From Lunatimonas salinarum (lineage in GTDB: Bacteria > Bacteroidota > Bacteroidia > Cytophagales > Cyclobacteriaceae): DNA of 64,000 nucleotides. The notes beneath the pieces are model-generated. The model did no database searches and was not told the origin of the DNA. It saw only the letters and a list, made by a program, of their open reading frames with translations. Positions 25,928 through 36,814 of the stretch are shown here, piece by piece (position 1 is the stretch's first letter; each line of letters opens with the position of its first letter). Location: contig NZ_JACVCV010000006.1 in the NCBI RefSeq assembly GCF_017811155.1, positions 238,614-302,613 on the forward strand, given 5' to 3'. The position numbers were made by a program, and so were the translations under genes.

Positions 25928-26644
25928 TCAAACCGCTTCCTGCTTGCCAATGGTAGGATTTGGGTTGATTTTGTCCGATTCGACCAAGCCATCTCGCAAT
26001 CGAATCACTCGGTGGGCGTAATGGGCAATATCGTCCTCGTGGGTCACCATGATGATGGTATTGCCTTTTTGGTGTAATTCTTGAAACAAATCCATGATGT
26101 CATAGGAGGTCTTTGAGTCCAAGTTTCCAGTAGGTTCATCAGCCAAAATGATACTGGGATCATTTACCAAAGCCCTTGCAATGGCTACTCGTTGACGTTG
26201 CCCTCCGGAAAGTTCGTTGGGCTTGTGGTGTACCCGGTCTTCTAGTCCCACGCTCTTTAGTGCCAAGAACGCTTTTTCCGATCTTTCTGTTTTGCCATAG
26301 CCGGCATATATTAGCGGTAAGGCGACATTTTCCAAACAGGACGCTCTCGGGAGTAAGTTGAAGGTCTGAAACACAAAACCTATCTCTTTGTTTCGCACCT
26401 CTGCCAATTCGTTTTCCGACATGTCACTGACGTTTTTATGATTGAGCGTGTAGGTGCCGGAGGTGGGTGTATCCAAACATCCAATGATGTTCATCAGCGT
26501 CGATTTTCCCGATCCCGAAGGCCCCATGAATGCCACATACTCGCCTCGATTGATCGTCATGCTGATGGACTTGAGCGCTTTTACTTCTTCCACTCCCATC
26601 CGGTAGGTCTTTTGGATTTGTTTGGTTTCTATAATCGCCGCCAT
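25928..26644 (-). CDS. ABC transporter ATPase, LolD/MacB type
   Basis: A 238-residue ABC ATPase. The ATG at 26644 ([17 protein letters not shown]) is preferred because the open frame upstream encodes an atypical leader. Walker A is [12 protein letters not shown], the signature is [15 protein letters not shown], Walker B is [12 protein letters not shown] and the switch His is in VTHEDD. The sequence around [12 protein letters not shown] and [11 protein letters not shown] places it in the MacB/LolD/FtsE subgroup, which works with FtsX-like permeases in lipoprotein release or macrolide/peptide export. No permease gene is adjacent, so its partner is unknown. Confidence 0.9.
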   Translation of the reverse strand: MAAIIETKQIQKTYRMGVEEVKALKSISMTINRGEYVAFMGPSGSGKSTLMNIIGCLDTPTSGTYTLNHKNVSDMSENELAEVRNKEIGFVFQTFNLLPRASCLENVALPLIYAGYGKTERSEKAFLALKSVGLEDRVHHKPNELSGGQRQRVAIARALVNDPSIILADEPTGNLDSKTSYDIMDLFQELHQKGNTIIMVTHEDDIAHYAHRVIRLRDGLVESDKINPNPTIGKQEAV

Positions 26645-26982
26645 ATTTTTATGTAATTTAAACCGTGAAGATAACGCTTTATGACCAAAAAAGGGTAGGG
26701 TTTGGGTATTTTTGACGTTTAGCACCGATCTTCTCGTCAAAATTGTTCGGTGGCTATCGGAACGGATAGGGTATTTTTTAGTGGGTAATAGGGGGGCTTA
26801 ATTGCGTACACCGAAGGCCATCACACATCCGGCCGCATGCGATTTGTTGCTTTTGGCAGACCCCAAAGGATTTTTGTCGTCACCCTTATGCCGGGAGCTA
26901 GGCCCACTGCGTCCTTTCCTGTTTCTGAGTAGGGCTAATTTCGCCGCAATAGACCATGAAATCAATAGATTAGCTGGCTGTT
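26645..26982. other. Intergenic region without a supportable gene
   Basis: This 338-nt region lies between two minus-strand genes. A plus-strand open frame (26802-27080) runs through it but extends antisense into the neighbouring dehydrogenase gene and has no family features. I see no strong hairpin and no clear -33/-7 pair for the ATPase gene. Confidence 0.4.
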
Positions 26983-28779
26983 TTAAGGATTTGCAGGTTG
27001 TGCATCTGCCCGTATTCGGGCCACCTCGCTTGGCGTCACGGCACTTGCCTTATTTCCCCATCGGCTCCGAATGTAGGTAGTGATTGAGGCGACGGCGTGG
27101 TCGTCTAGGATGTTTTCGTGGGGTGGCATGTAGCCATTATAGGTTTTGCCTCTAACGGTGATTTCTCCTTGTATTCCATACAGGATCGCATTTATAACGG
27201 GTTCAATGGGACCCGTAACCCGTTCTGACTGGGCAAGCGGAGGAAACCGGTTTTTATCCCCTTCTCCATTGCGTTGGTGGCAGGTAGCGCAGTAGGTGTT
27301 ATATAAAATTCCCCCTTCTAAGATGCTTCCTTTGTCTAGGTTATCAATCCCCTCCATAGGGGTTTTGATATAGGTTTTGTTTTCGGTGCGCTTCGCCATT
27401 GCGGCCAGTTGGGCTTCGCCAAAGGTTTTTTTGTTCCCTTTGTACATTACACGCCAGATTCTGCCTTTGTTGGATTCCGAAATGTACAGGGAACCATCAG
27501 GGCCTTCTGCAAGTCCCATGGGCCTATAGACCGCATCACCGGTGTTTTCTACGGTGTCCACCCTAGCAAAGCCATCTGCAAAGACCTCCCAATGAGACGC
27601 TTTTCCATCTTTAATGGGCACAAAGCAAACGATGTAACCGGATTGCGGATAGGGTGAGCGGTCAGTAGAACCGTGAAATGCTACAAATGCACCCTCTTTG
27701 TACCGATCAGGAAATTGGTTGCCTTGATAAAAGAGGATTTCCATGGGAGCCCAGTGACCCGGAAACCCTATTACCGGATCCTCAAATTCTGCCGCTCTTC
27801 CCACTGTGGCGCCATCTCCCCCATAGGCCGGAGCCAATACGTATTTGCCCTGGAGTTGGTCGTAATAAGCGTACGGCCAGCCAAAGTCAGAACCCTCAGT
27901 AACCCGCGCGAGAATTTCCGAAGGCAGTACCGCAGCTTGCCAGGCGCTGTAAATCTTTGGATATAAGGTGTGAAAATTATCGATGCCATTTACAACGGCA
28001 TACAAATGATCGTCCAGCGGGCTCCAAGCCATGCCCACGATGCTCCTTAGGCCGGTAGCATACTTTTCTCCATCGGTCTGTACCTGATTTTGCCGGTCAG
28101 CATCAAATCGCCATATCCCTGCATGCATTTCCCTTTCCGGACTAGGATCGAGGCCCTTTCCTTCAGGGATACCTGTTGGTCCATAAAGAGAGATGTCCTG
28201 TCCCGCATCAGAGGGCGAACCAAACGGGATGTACATGTTTCCCCGTCCGTCAAAGGCCGCGGGCTTGGTGGTGTGCCAATTACGGGCTACATTGGGATCA
28301 TTATCGGTCAGAATCACCTCAGTAGGGCTACTAGGTACTAGTTCTCCGGGAACAAGCTTGTTTCGTAAAACCTGCCTTACGGTGCTTGTGTATAGGTACC
28401 CATTGTGAATGGTAACCCCCACAGCTGACCCGCCCACATCTTCATAGTCTCCAAAACGTACCACGGAATCGGCCCTCCCATCTCCATCGATATCGCGGAT
28501 ACCAACCGTCCCACCAAGTTTGTCTCTGGAGTAGCGTAACTTCGCGTAGATGTCTCCCGTCTCAGTGACGGCAATATGGCGTGTCATACCCACACTATCG
28601 ATGACAGTCAGGGCTTCGAAACCAGCTGGAAGGATAAGCCCTCCATTGTCGGAATCGGAGGGAGGTAAAGCAGGTGGTTCAGGAGTACACGCAAGCCAAG
28701 CAAGCGCAAGCAAACACCAAAACAAAGGTGAAGCGGTGACGCTAAGTGGATGGATTAATCGGGAGTAAAGGGTGCGCAT
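26983..28779 (-). CDS. Beta-propeller sugar dehydrogenase fused to cytochrome c
   Basis: A 598-residue exported protein. The N-terminus has a long hydrophobic leader ending CLLALAWLACTPEPP, possibly a lipoprotein signal although the lipobox is imperfect. Residues about 45-460 form a beta-propeller of the sorbosone/glucose dehydrogenase superfamily (NYSGW-like repeats: GIRDIDGDGRAD, PYAYYDQLQGKYV, GLAEGPDGSLYISESNKGRIWRV), which usually binds PQQ. Residues about 490-580 form a cytochrome c domain with CATCHQ haem binding and a later Met in GYMPPHENI. The haem domain would pass electrons from the propeller to the respiratory chain. The substrate is unknown. Confidence 0.85.
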   Translation of the reverse strand: MRTLYSRLIHPLSVTASPLFWCLLALAWLACTPEPPALPPSDSDNGGLILPAGFEALTVIDSVGMTRHIAVTETGDIYAKLRYSRDKLGGTVGIRDIDGDGRADSVVRFGDYEDVGGSAVGVTIHNGYLYTSTVRQVLRNKLVPGELVPSSPTEVILTDNDPNVARNWHTTKPAAFDGRGNMYIPFGSPSDAGQDISLYGPTGIPEGKGLDPSPEREMHAGIWRFDADRQNQVQTDGEKYATGLRSIVGMAWSPLDDHLYAVVNGIDNFHTLYPKIYSAWQAAVLPSEILARVTEGSDFGWPYAYYDQLQGKYVLAPAYGGDGATVGRAAEFEDPVIGFPGHWAPMEILFYQGNQFPDRYKEGAFVAFHGSTDRSPYPQSGYIVCFVPIKDGKASHWEVFADGFARVDTVENTGDAVYRPMGLAEGPDGSLYISESNKGRIWRVMYKGNKKTFGEAQLAAMAKRTENKTYIKTPMEGIDNLDKGSILEGGILYNTYCATCHQRNGEGDKNRFPPLAQSERVTGPIEPVINAILYGIQGEITVRGKTYNGYMPPHENILDDHAVASITTYIRSRWGNKASAVTPSEVARIRADAQPANP

Positions 28780-29065
28780 GGGAATTTGGGGTCATTTTTT
28801 TTGATTCAAGTGCTGTCAGGTTCGGCAAAGGAAGCCATAAGTTAGCGAACGGAAAAGTAGAATTCAACGGCGGCAAAAAATTTCTTGGTTAGATGTAGAT
28901 GGAATTTTTACGAGAGGTAAAAAAGGCAGGTGTTTTTATTGTTTCTTACCATGTTGCTAACGAAGATTATTATGTGGTTGGGGTAGTAGACGTTGGATTT
29001 ATTGCTAAATTTATATTTTGTTGAAGATTTGTGATTGAGGGGATAGGATAAACGGTAACGATGGC

Positions 29066-31660
<2,595 letters not shown>

Positions 31661-31676
31661 GGATTAAAAGGAGATG

Positions 31677-31710
31677 AGACCCGAAAACCAGGTCATCGGT
31701 TTTCGGGTCT
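31677..31710. terminator. Bidirectional hairpin between kinase and ferredoxin genes
   Basis: A perfect 13-bp stem (AGACCCGAAAACC / GGTTTTCGGGTCT) with an 8-nt loop lies between converging genes. T-runs are weak on both sides (CTCCTTTTAATCC on the minus strand), but stem strength and position favour termination of both transcripts. Confidence 0.75.
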
Positions 31711-31722
31711 AGGCACTATTGA

Positions 31723-32043
31723 CTAGTTGTCTTCACCACGTAGTTTGACGACCGCGCCTTCCAGCAGGTCCGAAATGCGAACCTGACAGGCCAATCTGCT
31801 CGTTGGGAAGTATTCAGGGAGGGCCTCCAGTTGGTCCAATTCGATGTCGGTAGCCTGTCCCAATGCGTCCTGACCCTCTAGAATTTCCACGTGGCAGGTA
31901 GCACATAGCGCCATGCCGCCACAGGTTGCTAGAACAGGATAGTCAGACGCCTTAAGGACTTCCATGAGGCTTAATCCCATGTCGTCCGGTGCTTCTATAG
32001 ACTGACGGTTGCCGCCATGGTCTTCAACGGTGAAATTTATCAT
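31723..32043 (-). CDS. 2Fe-2S ferredoxin, adrenodoxin type
   Basis: A 106-residue electron carrier. The cluster ligands are Cys41, Cys47, Cys50 and Cys86 (C-x5-C-x2-C pattern in ATCGGMALCATCHVEI and LACQV), the vertebrate/bacterial adrenodoxin-like arrangement. The N-terminal NFTVEDHGGNRQSIEAPDD is the usual strand pair. It lies 14 nt downstream of the ferredoxin reductase gene, so both are made together and probably act as a reductase-carrier pair. The electron acceptor is not identifiable in the window. Confidence 0.93.
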   Translation of the reverse strand: MINFTVEDHGGNRQSIEAPDDMGLSLMEVLKASDYPVLATCGGMALCATCHVEILEGQDALGQATDIELDQLEALPEYFPTSRLACQVRISDLLEGAVVKLRGEDN

Positions 32044-32057
32044 TTGAATAGAGGAGT

Positions 32058-33062
32058 TTAAAAGGCGTTTACACCGTTTACTGTAGTATATTTGAAACTT
32101 AGTTTTTGGTCAGGATATACGAATTTAAACGCGGAGTGCATCATTATGGCTGCCTCGTGGAATCCGCAAAGTATTAACTTGAGTTTGCCCGGATAGGTGT
32201 TGATATCTCCAATCGCATATATACGCTCAACTCCGGTGGAATAGTCAGTAGTATCTACCTCTATGGCATTTTTGTCGATCGTGAGACCCCAGTCGGCTAT
32301 CGGCCCTAGTTTGGGACTTAATCCAAATAAAGGGATCAGGTAATCGGTTTCAATCTTGATGGGAGATTTGGTCTTGTCTTCCAAATACACACTGTCTAAG
32401 TGACCATTTCCACCAAGTTCTTTGAGATTTGCCGACAAGATCAGATCAATCTTGCCGCTGTTGGCAAGATCAAAAACCTTTGCAGCGGTATCAGGGGCAC
32501 CCCGGAACGTTTCGTTTCGGTGAACGAGCGTGACTCGCTTGGCGACATCGGCCAAGTAAAGCGTCCAGTCCAAAGCGGAGTCTCCCCCTCCCGCCAACAC
32601 TACTTTCTTGTCCCGGAATTGCTCGGGATTTTTTACCATATAGGTGACGCCTTTGCCTTCAAAGACCTCCAGTTTTTCAATCACAGGCTTGCGAGGCTCA
32701 AAGCAACCCAACCCTCCCGCGATGATGATCACCTGTGCATGGATCTGAGTTTTCTCGTTGGTGGTAAGGATGTAGGAACCATCGTCTTGTTTGGCCAACT
32801 GATCTACGCGTTCGCCCAACGTGAAGGTCGGCTTAAACGGCTTAATCTGATCCATGAGATTATCTACCAACTCTTGGGCCTTGATTTCCGGATACCCAGG
32901 GATATCGTAAATAGGCTTTTGAGGGTATATTTCAGAGAGTTGCCCACCTATTTGTGGCAAAGCATCCACAAGATGGCAGCGCATCTTCAGCAATCCTGCT
33001 TCGAAAACGGCAAACAACCCGACCGGTCCGGCTCCTATAATGCAAATATCCGTTGTAATCAT
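32058..33062 (-). CDS. Ferredoxin/flavodoxin-NADP reductase, thioredoxin-reductase-like
   Basis: A 334-residue FAD enzyme that exchanges electrons between NADPH and ferredoxin. FAD-binding motif: CIIGAGPVGLFAVFEA at the N-terminus. NADPH motif: VVLAGGGDSALDWTLYL near residue 160. C-terminal FAD motif: IYAIGDINTYPGKLKLILCGFHEAA. It lacks the CxxC of thioredoxin reductase, which places it in the TrxR-like FNR group. The operon partner is the downstream ferredoxin. The upstream region carries a MarR-type operator candidate and a -7 element, see 33121-33141. Confidence 0.94.
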   Translation of the reverse strand: MITTDICIIGAGPVGLFAVFEAGLLKMRCHLVDALPQIGGQLSEIYPQKPIYDIPGYPEIKAQELVDNLMDQIKPFKPTFTLGERVDQLAKQDDGSYILTTNEKTQIHAQVIIIAGGLGCFEPRKPVIEKLEVFEGKGVTYMVKNPEQFRDKKVVLAGGGDSALDWTLYLADVAKRVTLVHRNETFRGAPDTAAKVFDLANSGKIDLILSANLKELGGNGHLDSVYLEDKTKSPIKIETDYLIPLFGLSPKLGPIADWGLTIDKNAIEVDTTDYSTGVERIYAIGDINTYPGKLKLILCGFHEAAIMMHSAFKFVYPDQKLSFKYTTVNGVNAF

Positions 33063-33120
33063 CCTCTGTTTGATTTTTTAATTAGAAAGGTAAACCCTTG
33101 AAGGCAATGATAGTTTGGTG

Positions 33121-33141
33121 CAAATATACTTAGTGTAACAA
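33121..33141 (-). promoter_or_regulatory. FNR-ferredoxin promoter with candidate MarR operator
   Basis: The minus strand carries TTGTTACACTAA (33141-33130) followed after one base by TATATTTG (33128-33121), a perfect -7 element 59 nt upstream of the reductase ATG. Nearly the same 12-mer (TTGTTGCACTAA) overlaps the marR promoter at 33608-33619. The FNR copy sits within the wider imperfect dyad TTAGT-n6-ACTAA. A shared site in both promoters suggests control by the MarR protein encoded between them. Confidence 0.6.
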
Positions 33142-33164
33142 CTAATTTTTCCATCGGCTGTTTA

Positions 33165-33599
33165 TTAATCCTCCAGATTGGTATAGATCGTGTCTAATAT
33201 CCGCTTAAACTCGTTGAAATCGTCTTGATTCAAATTTTTCCACGCTTCTTGTCGGATTTCTGATACTTGAGGCTTTAGCTCCAATACTTTTTCCTTTCCT
33301 GTATCGGTGAGCAATAACTGAAAACTTCTCCTGTCCTGTGGATGTGGAAGACGCGCTACGTATCCTTTTTTGCAGAGAATGTCAATAATCCGAGTAAGCG
33401 TGGGATGGTCTTTAAATACCAAATGTGCCAATTCAGATTGGCTAAGCGCCTCGCTCTCTGAAAGGTTTTTCAGTACTAACCATTGGTCTACAGTTACGTC
33501 AAACGCTTGTTGTTTGAATTTTCTTTGTGCATATTGCTTTACCCTTCTAGCTGTTCGATCCAGTAAAAAGGAATATTTACTAAATTGCTCGTATGTCAT
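33165..33599 (-). CDS. MarR family transcriptional regulator
   Basis: A 144-residue winged-helix dimer. The start at 33599 (MTYEQFSKYSFLLDRTAR) is preferred because the longer frame would run through its own -7 element. HTH: LSQSELAHLVFKDHPTLTRIIDILCKKGYV; wing with the MarR signature HPQDRRSFQLLLTDTGK. Its promoter carries a 12-nt motif also found upstream of the reductase-ferredoxin operon. No reactive Cys pair is evident apart from one Cys in the recognition region (DILCKKG), which could sense oxidation or electrophiles. The ligand is unknown. Confidence 0.93.
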   Translation of the reverse strand: MTYEQFSKYSFLLDRTARRVKQYAQRKFKQQAFDVTVDQWLVLKNLSESEALSQSELAHLVFKDHPTLTRIIDILCKKGYVARLPHPQDRRSFQLLLTDTGKEKVLELKPQVSEIRQEAWKNLNQDDFNEFKRILDTIYTNLED

Positions 33600-33607
33600 A
33601 CCAATTA

Positions 33608-33624
33608 TTAGTGCAACAAATATA
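33608..33624 (-). promoter_or_regulatory. marR promoter with overlapping candidate operator
   Basis: The -7 element TATATTTG (33624-33617, minus strand) overlaps TTGTTGCACTAA (33619-33608). A TTG lies 17 nt upstream of the -7 element. The site covers the -7 element and probable start point, fitting autorepression. Confidence 0.6.
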
Positions 33625-33722
33625 CGCATATTTTGATTTATCAACCAAAACACCCTATAAAGTTTATAGGTTTTGTTAAAAAACAACGTTGACCCCGAAG
33701 CGGGAATTTAAATAAATGACCT

Positions 33723-34511
33723 ATGATACAAATTAATTTAGCCGGGAAACGGGCTGTGGTAGGCGGCAGTTCCCGAGGGCTCGGATTGGCTTCCGCACAA
33801 CAACTGGCAGATGCAGGTGCCGAGGTCATTCTCATGGCAAGAAATGAAGAGAAGTTGAAAAGTGCATTAACCTCCCTATCGGTGAATGCAGGGCAGCGGC
33901 ATCGTTACCTGGTGGTGGACTATGCAGATCCGGTAGGGTTTGAAAGGACTGTGAAGGAATACTTTGCCAATTTGGAGGTACACATTTTGGTAAATAATAC
34001 CAACGGCCCTGCGCCGGGTACAGTGATGGAAAAAGGAGTGCAGGACTTTCAGCAAGCTTTTGATCTGCTGTTTAAATCGTATGTGACACTTACCCAGACA
34101 CTCCTTCCGGGGATGTTGGGTGCCGGCTTCGGTAGGATCATTAATGTATCCTCCTCCTCGGTAAAGGAGCCGATTTCTAATCTGGTCTTGTCGAATAGTG
34201 TTCGATCTGCCGTGGTCAGTTGGGCAAAGTCTCTTTCCCGTGAGGTAGCATCCAAAGGTGTGACCGTAAATACAATTCTGACTGGGTCGTTTGATACTGA
34301 AAGGCTGATGGAGGTGGTCGAAGGACAGGCAGCAAAGAAAGGGATAAGTCCGAAGGCACTGATGGAACAAAAAATCCTGTCCATTCCAGCGGGCCGATTG
34401 GGGAGACCAGAGGAATACGGATTTTTGGTTGCATTCCTAGCATCTCCTTTGGCGGCATATATAAACGGAGTCAACATGCCGATTGATGGCGGCTACATGA
34501 CGGCTATTTGA
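33723..34511 (+). CDS. Short-chain dehydrogenase-like protein with altered active site
   Basis: A 262-residue Rossmann-fold SDR protein. The cofactor motif is GGSSRGLGLASAQQL (residues 14-28), with NNTNGPAPG for the usual NNAG region. The catalytic Ser region is INVSSSSVKE, but the YxxxK motif expected after it is missing: the segment reads NLVLSNSVRSAVVSWAKSL, with no Tyr. This form occurs in a recognisable subgroup annotated as FabG-like. It may bind NAD(P) and act on an unusual substrate, or have lost the standard chemistry. It is divergent from marR with a 123-nt gap. Confidence 0.85.
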   Translation: MIQINLAGKRAVVGGSSRGLGLASAQQLADAGAEVILMARNEEKLKSALTSLSVNAGQRHRYLVVDYADPVGFERTVKEYFANLEVHILVNNTNGPAPGTVMEKGVQDFQQAFDLLFKSYVTLTQTLLPGMLGAGFGRIINVSSSSVKEPISNLVLSNSVRSAVVSWAKSLSREVASKGVTVNTILTGSFDTERLMEVVEGQAAKKGISPKALMEQKILSIPAGRLGRPEEYGFLVAFLASPLAAYINGVNMPIDGGYMTAI

Positions 34512-34584
34512 GGCTAGCTATTGTATGCATCGTCACAGGGTTGACCGGATTGTGTTTTATATTCGTTTCTGCTGAAAGATCGGA

Positions 34585-35556
34585 CTAACTATTCGGTTTA
34601 AAAGGAATTACCTTGTTGTCTACCGGATTTATGGAGCGTAGATAGGCGTAGATTGCGGATAAGTCGTCTTCGGTCATGCCGGAATACATATACCAAGGCA
34701 TGATAGTCTGAAAATCCATCGGGCCCACCCGCGGTAGGTCTTCGTGATTTTGATAGCTCTTGAACCTATTGATAAACATCTCCCGGTTCCAAGCGCCTAT
34801 CCCAGTCTCGTGTGGTGTTATATTGGAAGAGGTAAGCACACCTCCCGGTAGCAAGAATTCCCTTCCTCCGGCGAGTAGTTCTCCTGTGACGGTGCCGTTT
34901 TCTGACTTGGTGTGACAATCGTTGCAGGCACTTGCAGTCACTAAGTATTTTCCGTAGGCTACCTGGTCTTCCGGCAAGGGTTTTTTTTCTGGCATGGCCT
35001 TCTTCGGCAGGGTGCGCATGATTAAATTGAATGGAAAATCAGGAGCCGATTCTGGGTGGTTGGTTGCTGTGGGTTGTAGCGTTCTGATATAGGCAATGAC
35101 AGCTTCTATGTCATCGGGATCCAGTTTGCCATAGCTTTCGAAAGGCATAACGGGAAAAATAGGATCTCCGTTTTTCCGAACGCCGGTAGTAATTAGCCGG
35201 TATAGTTCTCCATCCGTCCAATCACCGATTCCGGCAGGCGTGATATTGGGAGAGATAAAAATGCCTGGGAACCCCATGGTTTGGTCGAATCGCTCACCTC
35301 CCTGCGCCTCGGTACCCATTCTAGGCGGTCCGCTGAAAATACTGAAATCCCGTTGGGAATGGCAGTCAATGCATTGAAGTACGTGGTAGGCCAGGTATTT
35401 GCCTCTAGCTATTTTTTCAGCAGTGGCGGTTACCTTTAGGTCTTGCGGCGGCGGACCCACGTTAGGTAGGGCATAGGATACATACAAAATTCCAGCTATC
35501 ACGGTGAAAAGTATGATGGACACCAGAGCTATTCCAATTTTTAGCAGTTTCTTCAT
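34585..35556 (-). CDS. Membrane-anchored di-haem cytochrome c
   Basis: A 323-residue protein starting at the ATG at 35556 (MKKLLKIGIALVSIILF); an upstream in-frame start lacks an N-terminal leader. One N-terminal helix (about 5-28) anchors or exports it. Two cytochrome c domains follow, with haem motifs CIDCH and CNDCH and probable Met ligands (PVMPFESYG, TIMPWYMYSG). The pair of domains resembles the cytochrome subunits of alcohol/sugar dehydrogenases and nicotinate dehydrogenase. No catalytic subunit is adjacent, so the donor is unknown; the propeller-cytochrome protein 6 kb away is one candidate class. Confidence 0.9.
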   Translation of the reverse strand: MKKLLKIGIALVSIILFTVIAGILYVSYALPNVGPPPQDLKVTATAEKIARGKYLAYHVLQCIDCHSQRDFSIFSGPPRMGTEAQGGERFDQTMGFPGIFISPNITPAGIGDWTDGELYRLITTGVRKNGDPIFPVMPFESYGKLDPDDIEAVIAYIRTLQPTATNHPESAPDFPFNLIMRTLPKKAMPEKKPLPEDQVAYGKYLVTASACNDCHTKSENGTVTGELLAGGREFLLPGGVLTSSNITPHETGIGAWNREMFINRFKSYQNHEDLPRVGPMDFQTIMPWYMYSGMTEDDLSAIYAYLRSINPVDNKVIPFKPNS

Positions 35557-35787
35557 GGGACTTTTTTTGCAACTACCTCTAAGTATTGTTATTGAAGGAG
35601 ACTTCACAGGCTTACAATTATTCCAAAAGTGACAACCGCTGAGTTGGTTGTACCAGGGTATGAAGCCCTACTTGACATTTAGGTATTGGTAGCTGAAAAA
35701 AATAGTTGGCGTATACTTGTACTTATAACAATGAAAAGATAGTGAAAATATCTCGTTGTGCAAAATATAATTATAAAAATCGTGTGA

Positions 35788-36795
35788 TTACTGGGTTTTA
35801 TTGCGCAAAAATGAAATCATATCTTCCAAGCTAAAAACTTCTGTGACTGTAGATCTCCTCCTGATTTGAATTGAAAATGGATTAGGGGCTATTTCAATGG
35901 AAAGTTCATCCATTGAGATGGGGTGTTTTTTTAGGATATTTTGTACCCAAGGGATCCAAGTTGCAGGACCGATGATGGAAGGCATTGGCGCATTGTGTTT
36001 GAAGCCAATTTTTCCGGTAAGTAGGTCAAACCGGTATGCGTTTCCAGGCATTAGCTTATTGATTTCTCCACGGATGACCAGGTCTTCCGGCGCTCCGTTT
36101 ATCCATATTTCGCTATCAATCATAAGGAGTAGCTGATCGGCAGTTTCCAGTGCGATGTCCAGGTCATGGGTAACGACTAAGACGGCCTTGTTTTTTACGA
36201 TAGCCAATTCCCGTAGTAAGTACATGATCTCGTATCGGTTTACCAAGTCTAAATGAGCAGTGGGTTCATCGAGTATCAGGATTTCTCCATCCTGTGCAAG
36301 TGCTCTTGCGATGAGTGCTTTTTGAATCTGACCATCCGACAGCTCGATCAGGAGCCTGTCCGAAAGATGGCTGATCTTGACGTCCGAAAGTGCCGATGCT
36401 ACGGCGGTTCGGTCCACGCTATGTACCTGTCCCAGCCATCCGGTATGGGGAATCCTCCCCAGTGTTACCATTTCCCGCACAGTGAGATTGCCTTTGGCAA
36501 TTTTGTCTGTAAACACCACGGCGACTTTTTGGGCAACTTCCCGGGGTTTGTATGTCGTTATCGGTTGACCGGCTATCCAAAGATCCCCGGAAAGAGGTGG
36601 AATTATACCAAGTATGGTTTTTACGAGGGTGGATTTCCCCACGCCATTTGGGCCCATCAGACAGGTGACTTCTCCGCTGCGAACAGCCAAATTCAGCTTG
36701 CCAAAAACGGGACTGCCCGACTTATAGCCTATCTCTAGGTTATTTGTTCGTATGCTGGGTTCCTTTGGCTTCATGGGGGTGGGGGATTCCTGCAT
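35788..36795 (-). CDS. btuD: Vitamin B12 ABC transporter ATPase, extended
   Basis: A 335-residue ATPase of the FecCD-type importer family. Walker A GPNGVGKSTLVK, signature LSDGQIQKALIARAL (LSDGQ rather than LSGGQ), Walker B ILILDEPTAHLD and switch His VVTHD. After the normal ATPase (to about 245) there is a roughly 90-residue C-terminal extension (INKLMPGNAYRFDLLTGK... to EDMISFLRNKTQ) absent from E. coli BtuD. It is the third gene of btuF-btuC-btuD; with the riboswitch-controlled btuB nearby, B12 import is the likely role, but a siderophore substrate cannot be excluded by the ATPase alone. Confidence 0.85.
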   Translation of the reverse strand: MQESPTPMKPKEPSIRTNNLEIGYKSGSPVFGKLNLAVRSGEVTCLMGPNGVGKSTLVKTILGIIPPLSGDLWIAGQPITTYKPREVAQKVAVVFTDKIAKGNLTVREMVTLGRIPHTGWLGQVHSVDRTAVASALSDVKISHLSDRLLIELSDGQIQKALIARALAQDGEILILDEPTAHLDLVNRYEIMYLLRELAIVKNKAVLVVTHDLDIALETADQLLLMIDSEIWINGAPEDLVIRGEINKLMPGNAYRFDLLTGKIGFKHNAPMPSIIGPATWIPWVQNILKKHPISMDELSIEIAPNPFSIQIRRRSTVTEVFSLEDMISFLRNKTQ

Positions 36796-36814
36796 CCTGT
36801 TCGGATTATTTGTG

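Noticed and set aside
26802..27080. Plus-strand open frame at the end of the propeller-cytochrome gene
   Set aside because: Composition is not coding-like, no domain, overlaps the real gene antisense.
32400..33101. 233-codon open frame antisense to the ferredoxin reductase gene
   Set aside because: It mirrors a well-supported gene on the other strand and has no motif; shadow frame.
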